DNA from: Steinernema hermaphroditum | Taxonomy: Eukaryota; Nematoda; Chromadorea; Rhabditida; Steinernematidae | Assembly: GCA_030435675.1 (NCBI GenBank) | Contig: CM059622.1 | Span: 16,802,001 to 16,866,000, forward strand | Length of the DNA stretch: 64,000 nucleotides | Reading direction: 5' to 3' | In this document: piece after piece, positions 45,359-57,517 of the stretch | How the letters are laid out: every line of letters starts with the position of its first letter | Numbering within the stretch: the first letter of the stretch is position 1 | The notes under the pieces: model-generated | Told to the model about the DNA's origin: nothing | Database searches by the model: none | What the model saw: only the letters and a program-made list of their open reading frames with translations | Position numbers and translations under genes: made by a program

Positions 45359-45462
45359 TAGAAACAAATCGGTAGCTACGTAGTTCGAGTACATTGTAGT
45401 GGCAATTTCTCTTTAGATGTCGGTCAGCTTAAACAAATCCTATCACTAATTCAAGCGTACAT

Positions 45463-45573
45463 TAGGGATGCACCGGCATGAAAAAAAACCGGCACCGGAA
45501 CCGTAACCGGAATTCCGGCGCAAAAAAAGCCGGAAAACCGGAAAAACCGGAACCGGAACCAGGTGCATCCCTA
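45463..45573. mobile_element. 111-bp hAT-like MITE with CCGGAA repeats
   Basis: The ends TAGGGATGCACC and GGTGCATCCCTA are perfect inverted repeats of a kind common in hAT elements; the interior is mostly CCGGAACCGG-type repeats. The flanking 8-mers (GCGTACAT, GTACAAAT) are only partly alike. 45574-46859 shows AT-rich DNA without a supported gene. Confidence 0.7.
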
Positions 45574-46859
45574 GTACAAATCACAGTTTTGGGGAATGGA
45601 ACTAGCCAACTCGGAATCTCTGAAGACAAAACATGCTCTGCGCATCGTTCGTCTCTCTTCGGACGCAGTTTTGATTCCAAAGATATAGTCATTGAGTGCA
45701 GTAGCTATCATTAGAAAATACCAATGGAAAAAGCGTCAATCCCAGCATCGATATTCGAACATCGTCGAATACTCGACAAGTCCAGGCTGTGTAGATCAGA
45801 ATAGATTAGACATTGACCCATGAACCACGTATTAATTAAATTAATAAACCAAGATGAGATGCTCAGTTTATTATGGGAACCCTTAATTATTAGCAATTTG
45901 GTGGCAACGTGACTGCGAGCTTAATTAACGAAAAATAATTAGTGCGGCAATATAATTATACGCAATTTATATTAATTATTTTGGCTTTCTAAAGACATCG
46001 AAGTCAATATCAAGTAGGCACCGTTTGGAATTCAACAGGGACTGGCAAGAATACATGTTGAAAAGTACGACTAATCGCTTCTGGTATGGATGAATAGAGG
46101 CGCCAGTGGAATTGTCTCCGACGGCTTGTTTGCTACCGAACTCTGGCGAATACTGGGAAACAACTCAAACATCAACAACAATCATACATACATTCCGTTG
46201 AGTGGCTTCTTTCAGTGGCCAACGATTGTGGGAATGTATCCTCGTGTGTTGTGCGAAAACATGTGAGATTTGCGAATTAGATTTATCGGAGATATGCGGA
46301 GTCGATGCAACAACACTCCTACTACATCATAGGATAATTCAGTAATTGAATTGATTAGCAATCCATGAAATGCATGAAACAAATGGGGCCATAAATCTAA
46401 TTAGATGCCAGCAGCAACGTTCGAAGAACGTGCGATATGGAGCATTCTTCGGTTGGAGACAATCTTGGAGATTACTTCCCTTCAGACGTCGGACAGGATA
46501 TTGAATATTTGAAAGGAATGCACTTTAGCGATTCTCGAAAGTCGGAGATTGAAGCTTTTCGAACGGCTGAGGGATGGACTCATGATTTGACTACATGAGT
46601 GTATGCTAAATCATGGAGTAGGGTGGAAGAATCACCTGCGGCCGAAGTTCTAGAAGAACGACCACAAGAATGTCGACGTGAACGACGAAGGCAAGGAGAG
46701 CGAATCTTCAGAGAAAAGAGGCCGCACCGGGAGTGATTACTGAACTCTCAATTGTATCTATCGCCCACTTTGCTGTATCGGTAAGTAAATAATATGCGTT
46801 TCCCAACAACTCAAGTCACACCATTAAGCGGTTTCTCTCAGAAGCCGCTGATCCGTAAA

Positions 46860-47798
46860 ATGTCTTCCGCCACTAATGCACTCCTATCCACACCCTCACT
46901 CCTTGTCCCTTCGTTTCGCGAGATGGCCTCCGACGACGTTCATGACTTCGGGCTCCTGAGGCTCGGCGAACGCGAAGAAGACGACGGCGTCGAAGCGCCT
47001 TCCTTCGAGAAGCTCGCTGACGAAGCCGACTCGGCGACTGTCGATCCCGAAGTGGCGTTGCAGAGCATCCTCGACTGCATCCTCCCTCCGAAGTGAGCGG
47101 AACATGGCCTATTCTAGGAATTCTCTGATTTAGGCGCTTTGAAGACTCGGGGAAAGCTTGGGTGGAGCATGCCTCGACGCTTCCGGCGACGCGCCTCGAC
47201 GTCCTCGACCTGAAAGCGCGCTTCGAGAAGACGCTCGCGTCCCGCGGCGCCAAACCCTTCGGAATCTGTCCGATCCGACGCTGTGTTTACGACCAGCTCT
47301 TCGGTGAGTCTCTTAGACGATGTCTACTAGACACAGTTTCAGACGAGCTCATCCGCGAAGTTACGGTGAACTGCGCCGAGCGGGGTGTCCTTCTTCTCCG
47401 CGTGCGCGACGAGCTCCGTCTGACGCTCCTCTCCTATCAGAGTCTTCTGGAGAGCGCCACCGCCTACGGCGTGCGGAAGGCGATTACGGTAGAGCGTCAG
47501 CAGACGAGGGCGGTGGTAGAGCGCGACGAGGAGATTGAGAAGAACAGGCAGCTGGAGCAGAAGCTCGAGGAGCTGGAGCAGCGTCTCGCTTCGGAGCGCC
47601 TCTCCAATGAGGAGGAGATGGAGCTGCTCGAGCAGAGGATGAAGGACGAGAACTCGCGGCTGTTGGACGCCAACAAAGCGCTGAAGGTGGGATGGCAGGG
47701 CTTGGGAACAGAGCGCGTTGAGCTCATTCTAGAACCAGCTGCAAACGATTCTGCAACTCGAAGAGAGCAACGAAGTCGACGAAACGAATGAAGAATAG
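46860..47798 (+). CDS. DNALI1: Axonemal dynein light intermediate chain homologue (DNALI1/p28)
   Basis: Exons 46860-47092, 47134-47303, 47343-47686 and 47733-47798 give 270 aa. Family signatures in order: the ILDCILPP region, TRLDVLDLKARFEKTL, CPIRRCVYDQLFDELIR, then TVNCAERGVLLLRVRDEL, and a long C-terminal coiled coil rich in Glu. A TTCTCTCAG acceptor at 46833-46841 excludes an earlier ATG at 46794, which would lie in a leader intron (donor GTAAGT at 46781). p28 proteins are light chains of inner-arm axonemal dyneins. Nematodes have no motile cilia, so the role here must be other than beating. Confidence 0.88.
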
Positions 47799-49314
47799 TC
47801 ATGCCCCAAGAAAATGAACATCACAGGGTTAAAGAAAATTGTACTACACATAACAAAGATTGACACCATTTACTACAGCTCTCTCTGGGTCAACATCGTG
47901 TAGAATAGTCCTCAAGTTGTTTGTGGAACTTGGCTGCGAAGTAGCGACTCCTGGGTCCCTCGTGCGTCGACAAGTGAACGGCTTTTCTAGCCCACGCGAG
48001 CGAAACTAACCCGCAAAATCGCCAAAATCATAGAAGCGATCTTTTTCCTTCAAAACATAGATCCCTATGTTGACCAGAATTCTTTTCAATGTGTTGTACG
48101 GGCGCAGCCGTACGAATGTGGGGGAAACCGGGGGAGAAACGACGAGAGGGTTGTCCGACGAGACTCCGGTGACAATTCCTGTGCGTGGGACGCGGGGCAC
48201 GACTTAGGAAAAACACTTTATAACCGTCCCCAAGGGAACGATACCCGGTTAATACAACAAGAACCACACACTGAACAACAAGCAATAACGAAAATAGGAA
48301 CGCTGCGCGGATGGCACTCGCTCGCACGGTCGGGGTTACGGTACAGGGGCTTCGTGGTGGGAGCCCGGGGCGTCATCTTCTACAAATGTCAATGGGATTA
48401 ATTGCTCTTTGGCCCCAACTGATCGAGTATTCTTGCATCATCCCAAGTTTTGAAGGCGAAATGTTACTTGCTACGTGAAATTTGGATGATCCTTTTGGAA
48501 AAGTTATGTCAACCACGTGTGGTTCTGTTCTCTGAATTTGTAGCGGCAACAGGGCGACCTACCGTAGTCTCTGGTTAAAATTTCAGGCAGACCGTGATGC
48601 TGATCCCGTAAAACTGCTGTGTTTAGTGAAACTTTTTTGACAGCTTGCGATTTTCACGCGAAATTCGACTGTAGATGGGCCCTCTTATGTATAATCTGTT
48701 TGCGTTCGTGAACGGGTTATTCATAATCTGTTTCATAAGCGTTCCACCCGTGAGTCATTCTCCGTCAGTGACGTCAAGAACCAGTCCGTTTCGTTCATGC
48801 TTCTTAATGCGCTTCCTGCTTGTCTCTCACCTATGTATTTCCCTTCCATTTTCTTTCGCTCTATTGCGGTTGCCATGACACTTCTAAGGAGTCACTCAAG
48901 CGTTCCTCCGAACTTAGATTGTATCACTACGGACGGCACATCTTTCGAACGCTGTTCAGTTCGAAGAGTTAAGAATATTTATATCCAGCCTGTCCTTGGA
49001 TAGGCGGGCATTGTTGTGGCGTAGTTTGCTGTGACCTAGCCGTTTGATGGCGGTTGTGTCATATCCACTTGTGACAGCTCTACCGCAATGTTCCGAAATT
49101 GTGGTTTGGTGACCACTAGTTGTTATCAATGCCCAATCTTGATAAGCTATTTTAGACAGATATGAGTTATCTCCCTTGTTACCAATGAACACCAATGCAA
49201 CGTGTTTTGCGATGCGTCGCGACTCATTCCTGCATCACTTTACACATGCTCTTCACGCATATAAAGCCTTTCAGAGCGCTCTCCATATGAAACATCTCCA
49301 GCTACGCTAACACA
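47799..49314. other. Intergenic region
   Basis: No gene with domain or splice support. Short open frames at 48006-48327 and 48675-49003 have no family signature. The right end is the promoter of the Ariadne-type gene. Confidence 0.5.
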
Positions 49315-50863
49315 ATGTCTTTCGACAACGACGACTTCGACGACATGTCCGACGTCGACGACATGTGCTACTCGGACGTCGAAGAGGAGGAGGAGGACGA
49401 GGAGTGGGAAGAAGGCTCTAACTGCTTCGACGACGGTCTCGACGTGCCAATCGAGAAGGAGCAAGAGGTCGATACGCGCGAGCAGAAAATCATCCAGGGA
49501 GCGAATCTGATGCCGCGGATAGACGACATCGTCGCGCGCGCCAACAATGTCCTCGACACGACGGCCATCAACTGTCGTATGCTGCTGTTCCAGTTCCGGT
49601 GGAAGGACGACGTTCTCGTCGAGCGATTCACCGAGGGAAACGACATTGCTCAGCTCCTGAAGGCGTCGAAGGTATCGCCATCGGAAGGCAAGCCTCTGCC
49701 GCTGGTGTCCGGCGAGTGTGAGCTCTGCTGCGACGACTCCGGCGACGTCGTACGCTTCTCCTGTGGCACGCAGGTGTGCAAAGCGTGCTTCGATCGCTAC
49801 TTGAGCGAGAAGATCCACGAAAACGGCGCCGCCTTCATCTCCTGTCCCGGCTACAAGTGCTCGCAGCTGATCGACGACGACGCCATCAAGAAGTACTGTA
49901 GCGACAAGGAAGGCTATCAGAAAGTGGTCATCAACAGCTACGTGCTCGCCAACAGCCAGATGAAGTGGTGTCCAGGCACTGACTGTGCACGCGTCATCGA
50001 GGTCGCCTGGACACCCAACGACCGATTCACGAAGACAGTGCAGTGCGACTGTGGCAAAACGTTCTGTTTCAACTGCTACGGAGAACGACATGAGCCGGTC
50101 AGCTGCGGGATCCTGCGGAAATGGCAACAGAAAAGCGCCGACGACAGCGAAACGCTGAACTGGATCTCGGTGAACACGAAGACCTGTCCAAAGTGCCGTA
50201 ACATGATCGAGAAGAATGGCGGTTGCAATCACATGACCTGTCGGCAGCCAGGCTGTGGCCACGAGTTCTGCTGGATTTGCTATGCGGACTGGAAAGGCCA
50301 TAACTACGAGTGCAGAAAGTTCGCCGCCGACCCTGGCGGCAAACGATCCAAGGCAGAGGCCGACCTGAAAAAGTTCCTTTTCTACGACAACTTGTACACC
50401 ACGCACAAGAAGAGTATTAGTGCCAACAAACAGGTAACGCTCTTGATTTCTTGAGCACCGTCTAAAGAGATTTCTTCAGCTTTACGAGAGAGTCCACGCC
50501 ATGCGCGAAAAGATCATGAACATCCAGGGAATCCTTACATACCAGGAGCTCGACTTCGTGATTAAATCCGTCGATTCGCTCCTCAAATGCCGTACAACGC
50601 TCATGTACACATACGCTTTCGCGTTCTACCTCGAGGACAGCATGGAGAAGACGATCTTCGAGGACAATCAGATCGACTTGGAGAAGGCTGTCGAAGAACT
50701 CAACGGGTACCTCGAAAAAGAGGATTTAGAGGATGAGGACATCAAACTTCTCAAGCAGAACATCATCAACAAGAGCGCCTACTTGGAGAAACGCCGACAC
50801 GCGCTTCTAGACCACGTGCGCCAGGGCGAAGAAGCCGATACGTGGAAATTTGTAGATTACTGA
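49315..50863 (+). CDS. ARIH1: Ariadne-type RBR E3 ubiquitin ligase (ARIH1 homologue)
   Basis: Two exons (49315-50433, 50480-50863) give 500 aa. A very acidic N-terminus is followed by RING1 (CELCCDDSGDVVRFSC...C), IBR (WCPGTDCARVIEV...CDCGKTFCFNC) and RING2 (TCPKCRNMIEKNGGCNHMTC); the Cys of GGCNHM is the expected thioester-forming residue. The C-terminal Ariadne domain includes YERVHAMREKIMNIQG and the long helical HALLDHVRQGEEADTWKF end. RBR ligases of this type take ubiquitin from UBE2L3-like E2s and work with neddylated cullins. The length is close to the family norm (about 500-560). The 388-codon frame on the other strand is a shadow. Confidence 0.95.
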
Positions 50864-51585
50864 GACGTTTATTGTGCTGATATTTGCACCTGATGATAAA
50901 TGAAGCCATACCTCCATAAGTGTTTTTTTCGTGTGGGAGACTAGAGATCTGGCTGGAACGGATCGGCTAACCATTCAGCCGAAGCCTGAAAATCTAAGAG
51001 CCCGGACTCGAACTCATACTCGATGGGATTTCTTCTGTTAGAGTCAGGATCCGACTCCTTCTTCAGTCCTTTTTTGACCATGTTGGTATCGTCAATCGGG
51101 CATGAAAGATAGATGTTTATATGGAATTAGGTATAGGTACATGGAATTCTTCCTGGGGCACCGGGCGAGTCCTTATTGTCCGCATGTCATGTAGCCGCTC
51201 GATCTGCCGCTCACGCCTCTCGGGTACGGTCGGATTCGGACTCGCTGGCGGAGTGGGGGATTGCGGCGTTGCGGTCGGAGGCGACGCTCTCCCATACGGA
51301 AAGCTGAGGGCTCGATAGGCGCCTCATAGATGCAAAGGATACTGTATCGCAATCGCAGCCCAGAATGACGGGTCTTCGGCTGCTACCACCGTTGTCTAGG
51401 TAAATCGTCTAGACGGTTTACAAGGGACTGGGAATGGTCGCAGACGATGAATCGCTTCAAGTAGCCGTTGAAGGCGCCAGCGATGGTGATGGAATCGACA
51501 ATTTTTTTCTTCCTATTGTTTCTTCCCGCTATTCGCACTTTTGCCATGTACCATCCCACAGGAAGCGAGATCCTCAGCAGATGAC

Positions 51586-52602
51586 CAGAGTTGTCGGGTT
51601 CGGGTTTTCGGGTCGGGTTTTTCGGGTTTTCGGGTCGGGTTTGGGTGTCGGTTTCGGTTTTTCGGGTCGGGTACCCGAACGCTTCGGTTTCGGTTTCGGG
51701 TTCGGTTTCGGGTACCCGAAAATTTCGGTTTCGGTTTCGGGTTCGGTTTCGGGTACCCGAAAATTTCGGGTTCGGGTTCGGTTTCGGTTTCGGGTACCCG
51801 AAAGTTTAGGTTTCGGGTTCGGGTTCGGTTTCGGGTACCCGAAAATTTCGGTTTCGGGTTCGGTTTCGGGTCGGGTACCCGAACTTCCCGGTTGGATTTC
51901 CCTGATTTTCGGTGTTTTGGAACTGTCGAACCGCGATTTTATTTTTTCAAACCCCATAAAGCGATCAGTCACAGCGCGGCGAGACCCAGAACCTATATTA
52001 GCGCTTTGAGATATCGAGATCTCCAGAAAAAGTAGGATATTTCGTACGTTCGGTCGCCGTTTTGATCGTGCTAGTGCAAACTTTGGGCGTAAGCGTGGCG
52101 CCACAACGGTACCGAAGTGTCGGTCTGCGCTTATGACGTGAACATGAGTGGGATGCACCGACGACAAGTTCATTAACTTCGTAACCTTTGTAGACAGTTT
52201 GACGTCCACCTTTTCTGAGAGTTTCACGTTGATAGACAGTTTAGTTTTAAACTGAAGGACGCACGAAAAGGACTGCGGGAAAAAAAGGAAAAAAAATGTC
52301 CCCAACTTCAAAAACAACTTCGGGTTTTCGGTTTCGGTTTCGGTTTCGGGTACCCGAAAGTTTCGGTTTCGGTTTCGGTTTTTTCGGGTTCGGTTTCGGT
52401 TTCGGGTACCCGAAAATTTCGGTTTCGGTTTCGGGTTCGGTTTCGGGTACCCGAAAATTTCGGTTTCGGGTTCGGTTTCGGTTTCGGGTACCCGAAAATT
52501 TCGGTTTCGGGTTCGGTTTCGGTTTCGGGTACCCGAAAGTTTCGGTTTCGGGTTCGGGTTCGGTTTCGGGTACCCGAACTTTCGGGTACCCGGACAACTC
52601 TG
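51586..52602. mobile_element. 1,017-bp hAT-type element with two TTCGGT repeat arrays
   Basis: The termini CAGAGTTGTC and GACAACTCTG are inverted repeats, and a perfect 8-bp duplication CAGATGAC flanks the element (51578-51585 and 52603-52610). Arrays of TTCGGT/TTCGGG, punctuated by the palindromes CGGGTACCCG and CGAAAATTTCG, occupy 51590-51890 and 52318-52595; a 430-bp spacer between them has no transposase. Long frames across it (FGFGFGYPK-type repeats) are translations of the array. Confidence 0.9.
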
Positions 52603-52869
52603 CAGATGACATCTCCCTGAACGAGCCAGACAGACGTCTACCGAAATGTTAGACACGCGCATCCGTTACTCCTTCTATTTGTTCACTGGACAATATGTTG
52701 GGTAAAGTGACAACACCGGAAGAGGTGGAGAGCGCCAATTAACAATGTGGCAGTTGGGAGGTCAACAGATGGATAGTAATGCACAATTCTTACATTTCAC
52801 AATTCTGTCAATTAAATACAATAAACTAAGTAATAACCAATAAACTAAGTAATAACCCGTTTCTTCGTG

Positions 52870-54359
52870 TTAATAGCGGTAGTGCTTCGGAATACTTGAC
52901 GGCAGCGGTAGAGGAGGTGGTGGGTAGGCCGACCCACTGAGATCCTGAATGGATGACGTCCGTGAATTGTTTGATGAGGACATCGCGCTTCGAACATCAA
53001 CTACTGATGGAGCGTCTAGAGTTGCGCTTTGGATGCTTGAGTTACGCCTTTCCGGTGGAGGCGGTCGGTAGGAACTTGGTGGACCTTGACCAGGGTGTCC
53101 ATTGCGAAGTCGAACTGGTTGTTGCTGATGCTGTTGCTGCGTGTAAACATCATAGCTGTTCAATTCGGCGCCAAGCTTGTTTATTTCTTGCAGAGTCTCC
53201 AGAAATTCTGAAACAACTGCTGAATTTATGCTCTTGTGACGTTTCCAAACCTCTATTAGCCGCTAGAGCAATTCCTTGTGGAGCTGAGGGAGCACGCGGG
53301 AGAGGAGGTTTGCCAGATGGAGTCGGAGGAGCATAAGAGAACGCAGTGATATCCCCCCGTTTCGGACCGTTGTCCGTAGCCGCGACCGATATGGTATAGG
53401 GTCGAGCGTACACATCGGCAACTCCCTCACTAATCATAGTCGAATTGAGGGTGGACCACGTGGTCACACTTCCGGACGGCGAAGGTGTACGGTGTCCACT
53501 GCGCCGAGAAGGCGAACCGAGTCTTTGCTGCCAAGTTGACACATCGGCGTTCGATGAGTGGAGAGATAGATCGTCCAGCAGGTTCACTATTACAGTGTCC
53601 GCCGACACGTCGCGTGCTTGCTCCAACGCATCACGCACTTGACGAACATTATTTGCTTCTTCAAACAGTGTCAGCTGGCTGTTCTGAAACGGTAAATGTA
53701 TAACTGCCGCATGGTGTAGGATGCTCACTAATATGGGAACGAGCAATGTGTTGAACCAGAGAAACTGACTTCGCTGAGTTCTCAGAAGTTCCATGCACAT
53801 CTCTCGATACTCTTCCGCCTCTTCACTGTGATGATTCACTACTGCGCCTTTTCTTGAAACATGTCGACCCTTCTTGCTCTTGGACAGTTTTTGATGACGT
53901 CGGTCGATATCTTGAAGTGTGCGCTTGACGTCAGCATGCCGGCGATCATACGAGGTAGCACTGCCGCTACCGAACTGGTCACTTAACGACTTCGCGAACT
54001 GTCGAAAATATTCTTCAACACTGCGCTGACGCATCGAAAAGCGAGTTAGGCTTGCACCGATATCGCGACTTGCACCTAAAAAAGTATCGAATCAAATATT
54101 TTAACTTCGTTGATACCAAACCTTTGAGATTGTTGGCAAGATCAGAGACCGTTTGCACTGCATCGATAAAGCCCCCAAACGCTAGCAGCATAGCGTTGAT
54201 TTGAGATGATAGTTTGAGTGCCTTAGCATTCACAACCTCTATAGCGCCAGGTAAGGCCTAAATGCACCGTAGCCAAAGATAAACAACAAGCTGACCAACC
54301 TTCATGTCACGCATTATGATCGGCACCAGTGAAGCCATCGAGGCAATGTCCGAATTCAT
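52870..54359 (-). CDS. MTSS1: I-BAR (IMD) domain protein, MTSS1/MIM-like
   Basis: Four exons (54359-54300, 54257-54122, 54075-53251, 53207-52870) give 452 aa. Residues 1 to about 230 form the IMD helical bundle, including FIDAVQTVSDLANNLKGAS and IGASLTRFSMRQRSVEEYFR, a signature of MIM/MTSS1. The remainder is Ser- and Pro-rich with a Gln-rich patch (YTQQQHQQQ) and PPPPLPLP near the end; I cannot see a clear WH2 motif. I-BAR proteins bend membranes outward and bind actin regulators. The ATG follows a TTTCAG acceptor by 18 nt, but that acceptor is in frame, so an upstream exon is possible. Confidence 0.82.
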
Positions 54360-55112
54360 CTTTTCATCGAGATTCTGAAATATGGCAGATGTGCTAGGGT
54401 GCACAATAAAGGACATCCGAGACATGGCTAGATTCACTTATGCATGAGCGTACACCATTTACACGGTTCAAAGATCTCCATTCTACATGGCGCTTATCGC
54501 GAAACACGGAATGATAAATGTCAGAAGCAGGCCAACCTAATCTATGGCGGGGTCTGACCAATGAGTTCAACAAACAACAAGCATACCTACCGTATTCTCA
54601 AATGAACAACAACGAGCTAAGCTGTAAGGCTGTGGGAATCATGAAGTAAAGAGGTCGTGCTGAAATGAACGGAAGGAACAAAATTTGTGTTAACTTCGGC
54701 GATAAATAGATTCGAATTAATCGAATAGCACTGCCCATGCCAGCCAGATCGCTCTCGGGGCAAGAGACCGGTCATTAATTATTGCCCTGGTGCCCAGATG
54801 TCAATACTTTGCGGCAGCACATGTTCTTTACGGCAAAAACCAGGATTCCGGAAAAGAAGAAACGGGCGAAGCCCGGACGTGTCAACTGAGCGCAGGTGTA
54901 AAGATCGAAGGATTCAGCTGCACATGCTTCAGAGTGAGAATGAGATTATCAGAGAGTGTGTGGAGGCGCGCGAAAACGACTATTTATGGCATGCAAACGG
55001 CACTAGTCAAACAGAATCTCTCGCTGATGAAAGCGTTGGTTACAAATGAAAGGTGCACAGTGATCAACAAGTGATTCGATTTTCGTTGTTCAAATAACAC
55101 TGGTTCGCCACC
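54360..55112. other. Intergenic region
   Basis: It contains the promoter of the I-BAR gene; no other gene is supported. Confidence 0.45.
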
Positions 55113-55507
55113 AGGGCTGTGCGCGAAACTTTTTCGAAACTCGAGAATTTTTTGAAAATTAATAAGAATACAAGGTGATTCTGTAAAGAGTTTGAAACGA
55201 AACTTCTTCAGTGTGTTTCTGCAATTCAACTAGAAGCCTTACGTAAAAGAACTCCTCGTGTCTTCATGATTTTGGTTTTCAGATGGTGTTTTTTCAAATT
55301 CGATTTTGAGTGAAAACTCGCAGATTAAAAGTCGAAACTCGCAAATTTAAGAACGAAATCATATTGGCAAAAGGATTTTGCTGTTACGTAAGGCTTCTGG
55401 TGGAAATGCTAAAACATGCTAAAAGAATTACGTCTAAAACACTTTCCAGCATCACCTTGCATTGTCACAATGTTCTTGAGTTTCGAAAAAGTTTCGCGCA
55501 CAACTCT
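55113..55507. mobile_element. 395-bp Mutator-like MITE
   Basis: The ends AGGGCTGTGCGCGAAACTTT and AGAGTTGTGCGCGAAACTTT (inverted) match over 35 bp with 3 differences, and a perfect 10-bp direct repeat GTTCGCCACC lies at 55103-55112 and 55508-55517. Subterminal AGAAGCCTTACGTAA is also inverted. A 9-11-bp target duplication with long TIRs suggests a Mutator-type origin. Confidence 0.85.
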
Positions 55508-55914
55508 GTTCGCCACCCTTCGACCGACGGCAGCGATCAAAAGAGCAATTCTTCAAAATGACACTTCAGGCAGGCGCGCACTATGCTGTGGCGAGCGAAA
55601 ATCGGCTCGTAAAAAATTAATCAGCGACGAATCCAACATCAGCACTCCGTTAGCAAACGTTAACTCCGAATTTATCGGGAACCTCTTGCGGTCATGGTAG
55701 GATGCAAAATTCTAAAGACACTTCCAAAAAGACACATGCGACTATTTCTCAGCCGCTCTTTAGAGAAAAGTGCTAAATCCCGCGTCCAGCCAATAAAAAA
55801 CTTGGCGCTCCATTGTCGCGACAAGCGGTCGCGTCCTTTCAGCGCGTCCGGGATTTCCCGGATTTCAGAGAATTTGAATCCCGCGCCAATTCTGAACCAG
55901 ACGTTGTGGCAGTC

Positions 55915-56382
55915 AATTTCGCTGCCCTACAGTAATTTTCAGGGAAAACGCAGCGAGACCTATGTCGAGTTTTCGTACCTTCGGCTTTTTGTTTCTTTTT
56001 CTGCAGTTTGTCGAAGATTGTTGTAGATTCTTGTTGTGGTTTGTGCTTGGTGTGTGTATCTTTTCGCTGTAATTTCATCATTTTTTGAACAGGCGGTATG
56101 GTTTTCTGCGTTTTATCGTGCTCCATGCATGGAGTCCATGCTCGTTCATTTCGCGCTTGTTTCTATCGCCGATTTTCGAGTGGACGAAGCGATCAATCCG
56201 ATTCCTATTCCGAGGCTACTAAACTTTAGTGTAGCTTTTGTAGCCAAATTCTGCTTGCTGCTTAGGCAGAGGGCCTCCGCTCCTCTTATTTCTTATCGCT
56301 CTTATTTCTTACTCTTATAGCCTCCGCTCCTTATATGATCTCGACACGATTTCCCTGAAAATTACTGTAGGGCAGCGAATTT
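55915..56382. mobile_element. 468-bp inverted-repeat element
   Basis: AATTTCGCTGCCCTACAGTA... (55915-55947) is the inverted counterpart of 56350-56382, about 33 bp with few differences. GCAGCGAATTTGGCTA is repeated once more just outside the right arm. The surrounding DNA (55508-57517) has no supported gene; GCGCGAGTGGCCAGAC is directly repeated near 56804 and 56846. Confidence 0.65.
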
Positions 56383-57517
56383 GGCTAAGCAGCGAATTTG
56401 GCTACAACAACGTCTACGCGCCGAATAACGTGTCTACGAGACGCAGAAGGTTCCGGAACATCATCTAGACAAGACAGTGGGCTGCAAACAACGAGAGCAG
56501 CAGAGTTCATCAGTGTGCGGCTGGAGAGCAGCGGTGTTCTTCAGAGTTCCGGAGCGGACTCCAGTGATTGGTCGAGTGTTGTTGTGTGTGCCCGCGCGGA
56601 CGAGTTGTTTCTGGATCGCGTGGTCAAAATTCCGTATTTGTGTTGCCATTTATTGTTGTTACCGCAGCGTAGGTAAATTGTTGTAACCGTTTTCCTTGGC
56701 GCTAATAAAAAACCATAAAAAATTGGCGCTCCATCACGACTGATACGAATCAATTCGAACTTGGCGCCACTTGCCTTGTCTATGCGACGTGTGATTTCCA
56801 ACGTCGCGCGAGTGGCCAGACGCGACCGAAAAGCAAAAGCACCGCGCGAGTGGCCAGACTTGCCTGAAGAGCGCCTTGCAAGAGCTCGTTTGCGAGGGAG
56901 ACTCGCTGATCGCGATCCCGGCACGCTGACCCTTAGCGCTGTGTTCAGCATTTTGTGGATTTGCACGCGAGACATTCTAGGCAGCAGAATCGCTGGCGTT
57001 TATGGTCACTCCGCCCGCTCTCTTGCATTGGGTCGGTCGCGAGCAGCCGATCGCGAGGGCAGCATCCAATGATGACGTGGACTATTTGCGTGCAGCAGAC
57101 GCGCACGGCGCTTTCGTAAACTGTTTCAGAAGTGCTCCGCTGGCGGTCGTGTCTCCGTCCTCTCTCTCCTAGCTCTGTGTAGGTCACGCAGCTGTTGCTT
57201 AGGGATACGTGTGGTGTATTCCTTAAGGTGTGAGGATTAGGTATCCCTCGTGGTTTATATGCGACGCGGTGCTGCGCGCCTTCGTTTCTAATGTCTATCG
57301 ACTCTATTTTCATTTCTGTTCTAAGTTTTTGCTGACGTTGTCGGACATGTCTTTACACATACACATGTCTTTCAGTTTTGTGAAACGCCGTTTTGTTCAA
57401 ATCTGTGTCATATTCATTGTGTTTGTACAAGACAATGTCAATTGCGTTCGTGATTTACTCGTCGTTTATTTCTTGTCCGCTTTTCATTATAAGAGAGCAT
57501 TGAGAATTTGTTTCAGT

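Noticed and set aside
46794..46859. Upstream ATG for the DNALI1 homologue
   Set aside because: It lies between a GTAAGT donor (46781) and a TTCTCTCAG acceptor (46833-46841), so it is probably intronic.
49240..50406. 388-codon open frame on the minus strand
   Set aside because: It lies antisense to the Ariadne-type ligase, has no domain, and results from the codon bias of that gene.
51574..52662. Long open frames on both strands through the TTCGGT arrays
   Set aside because: Hexamer repeats leave frames open by composition; the translation is pure repeat and the DNA is a hAT-type element.
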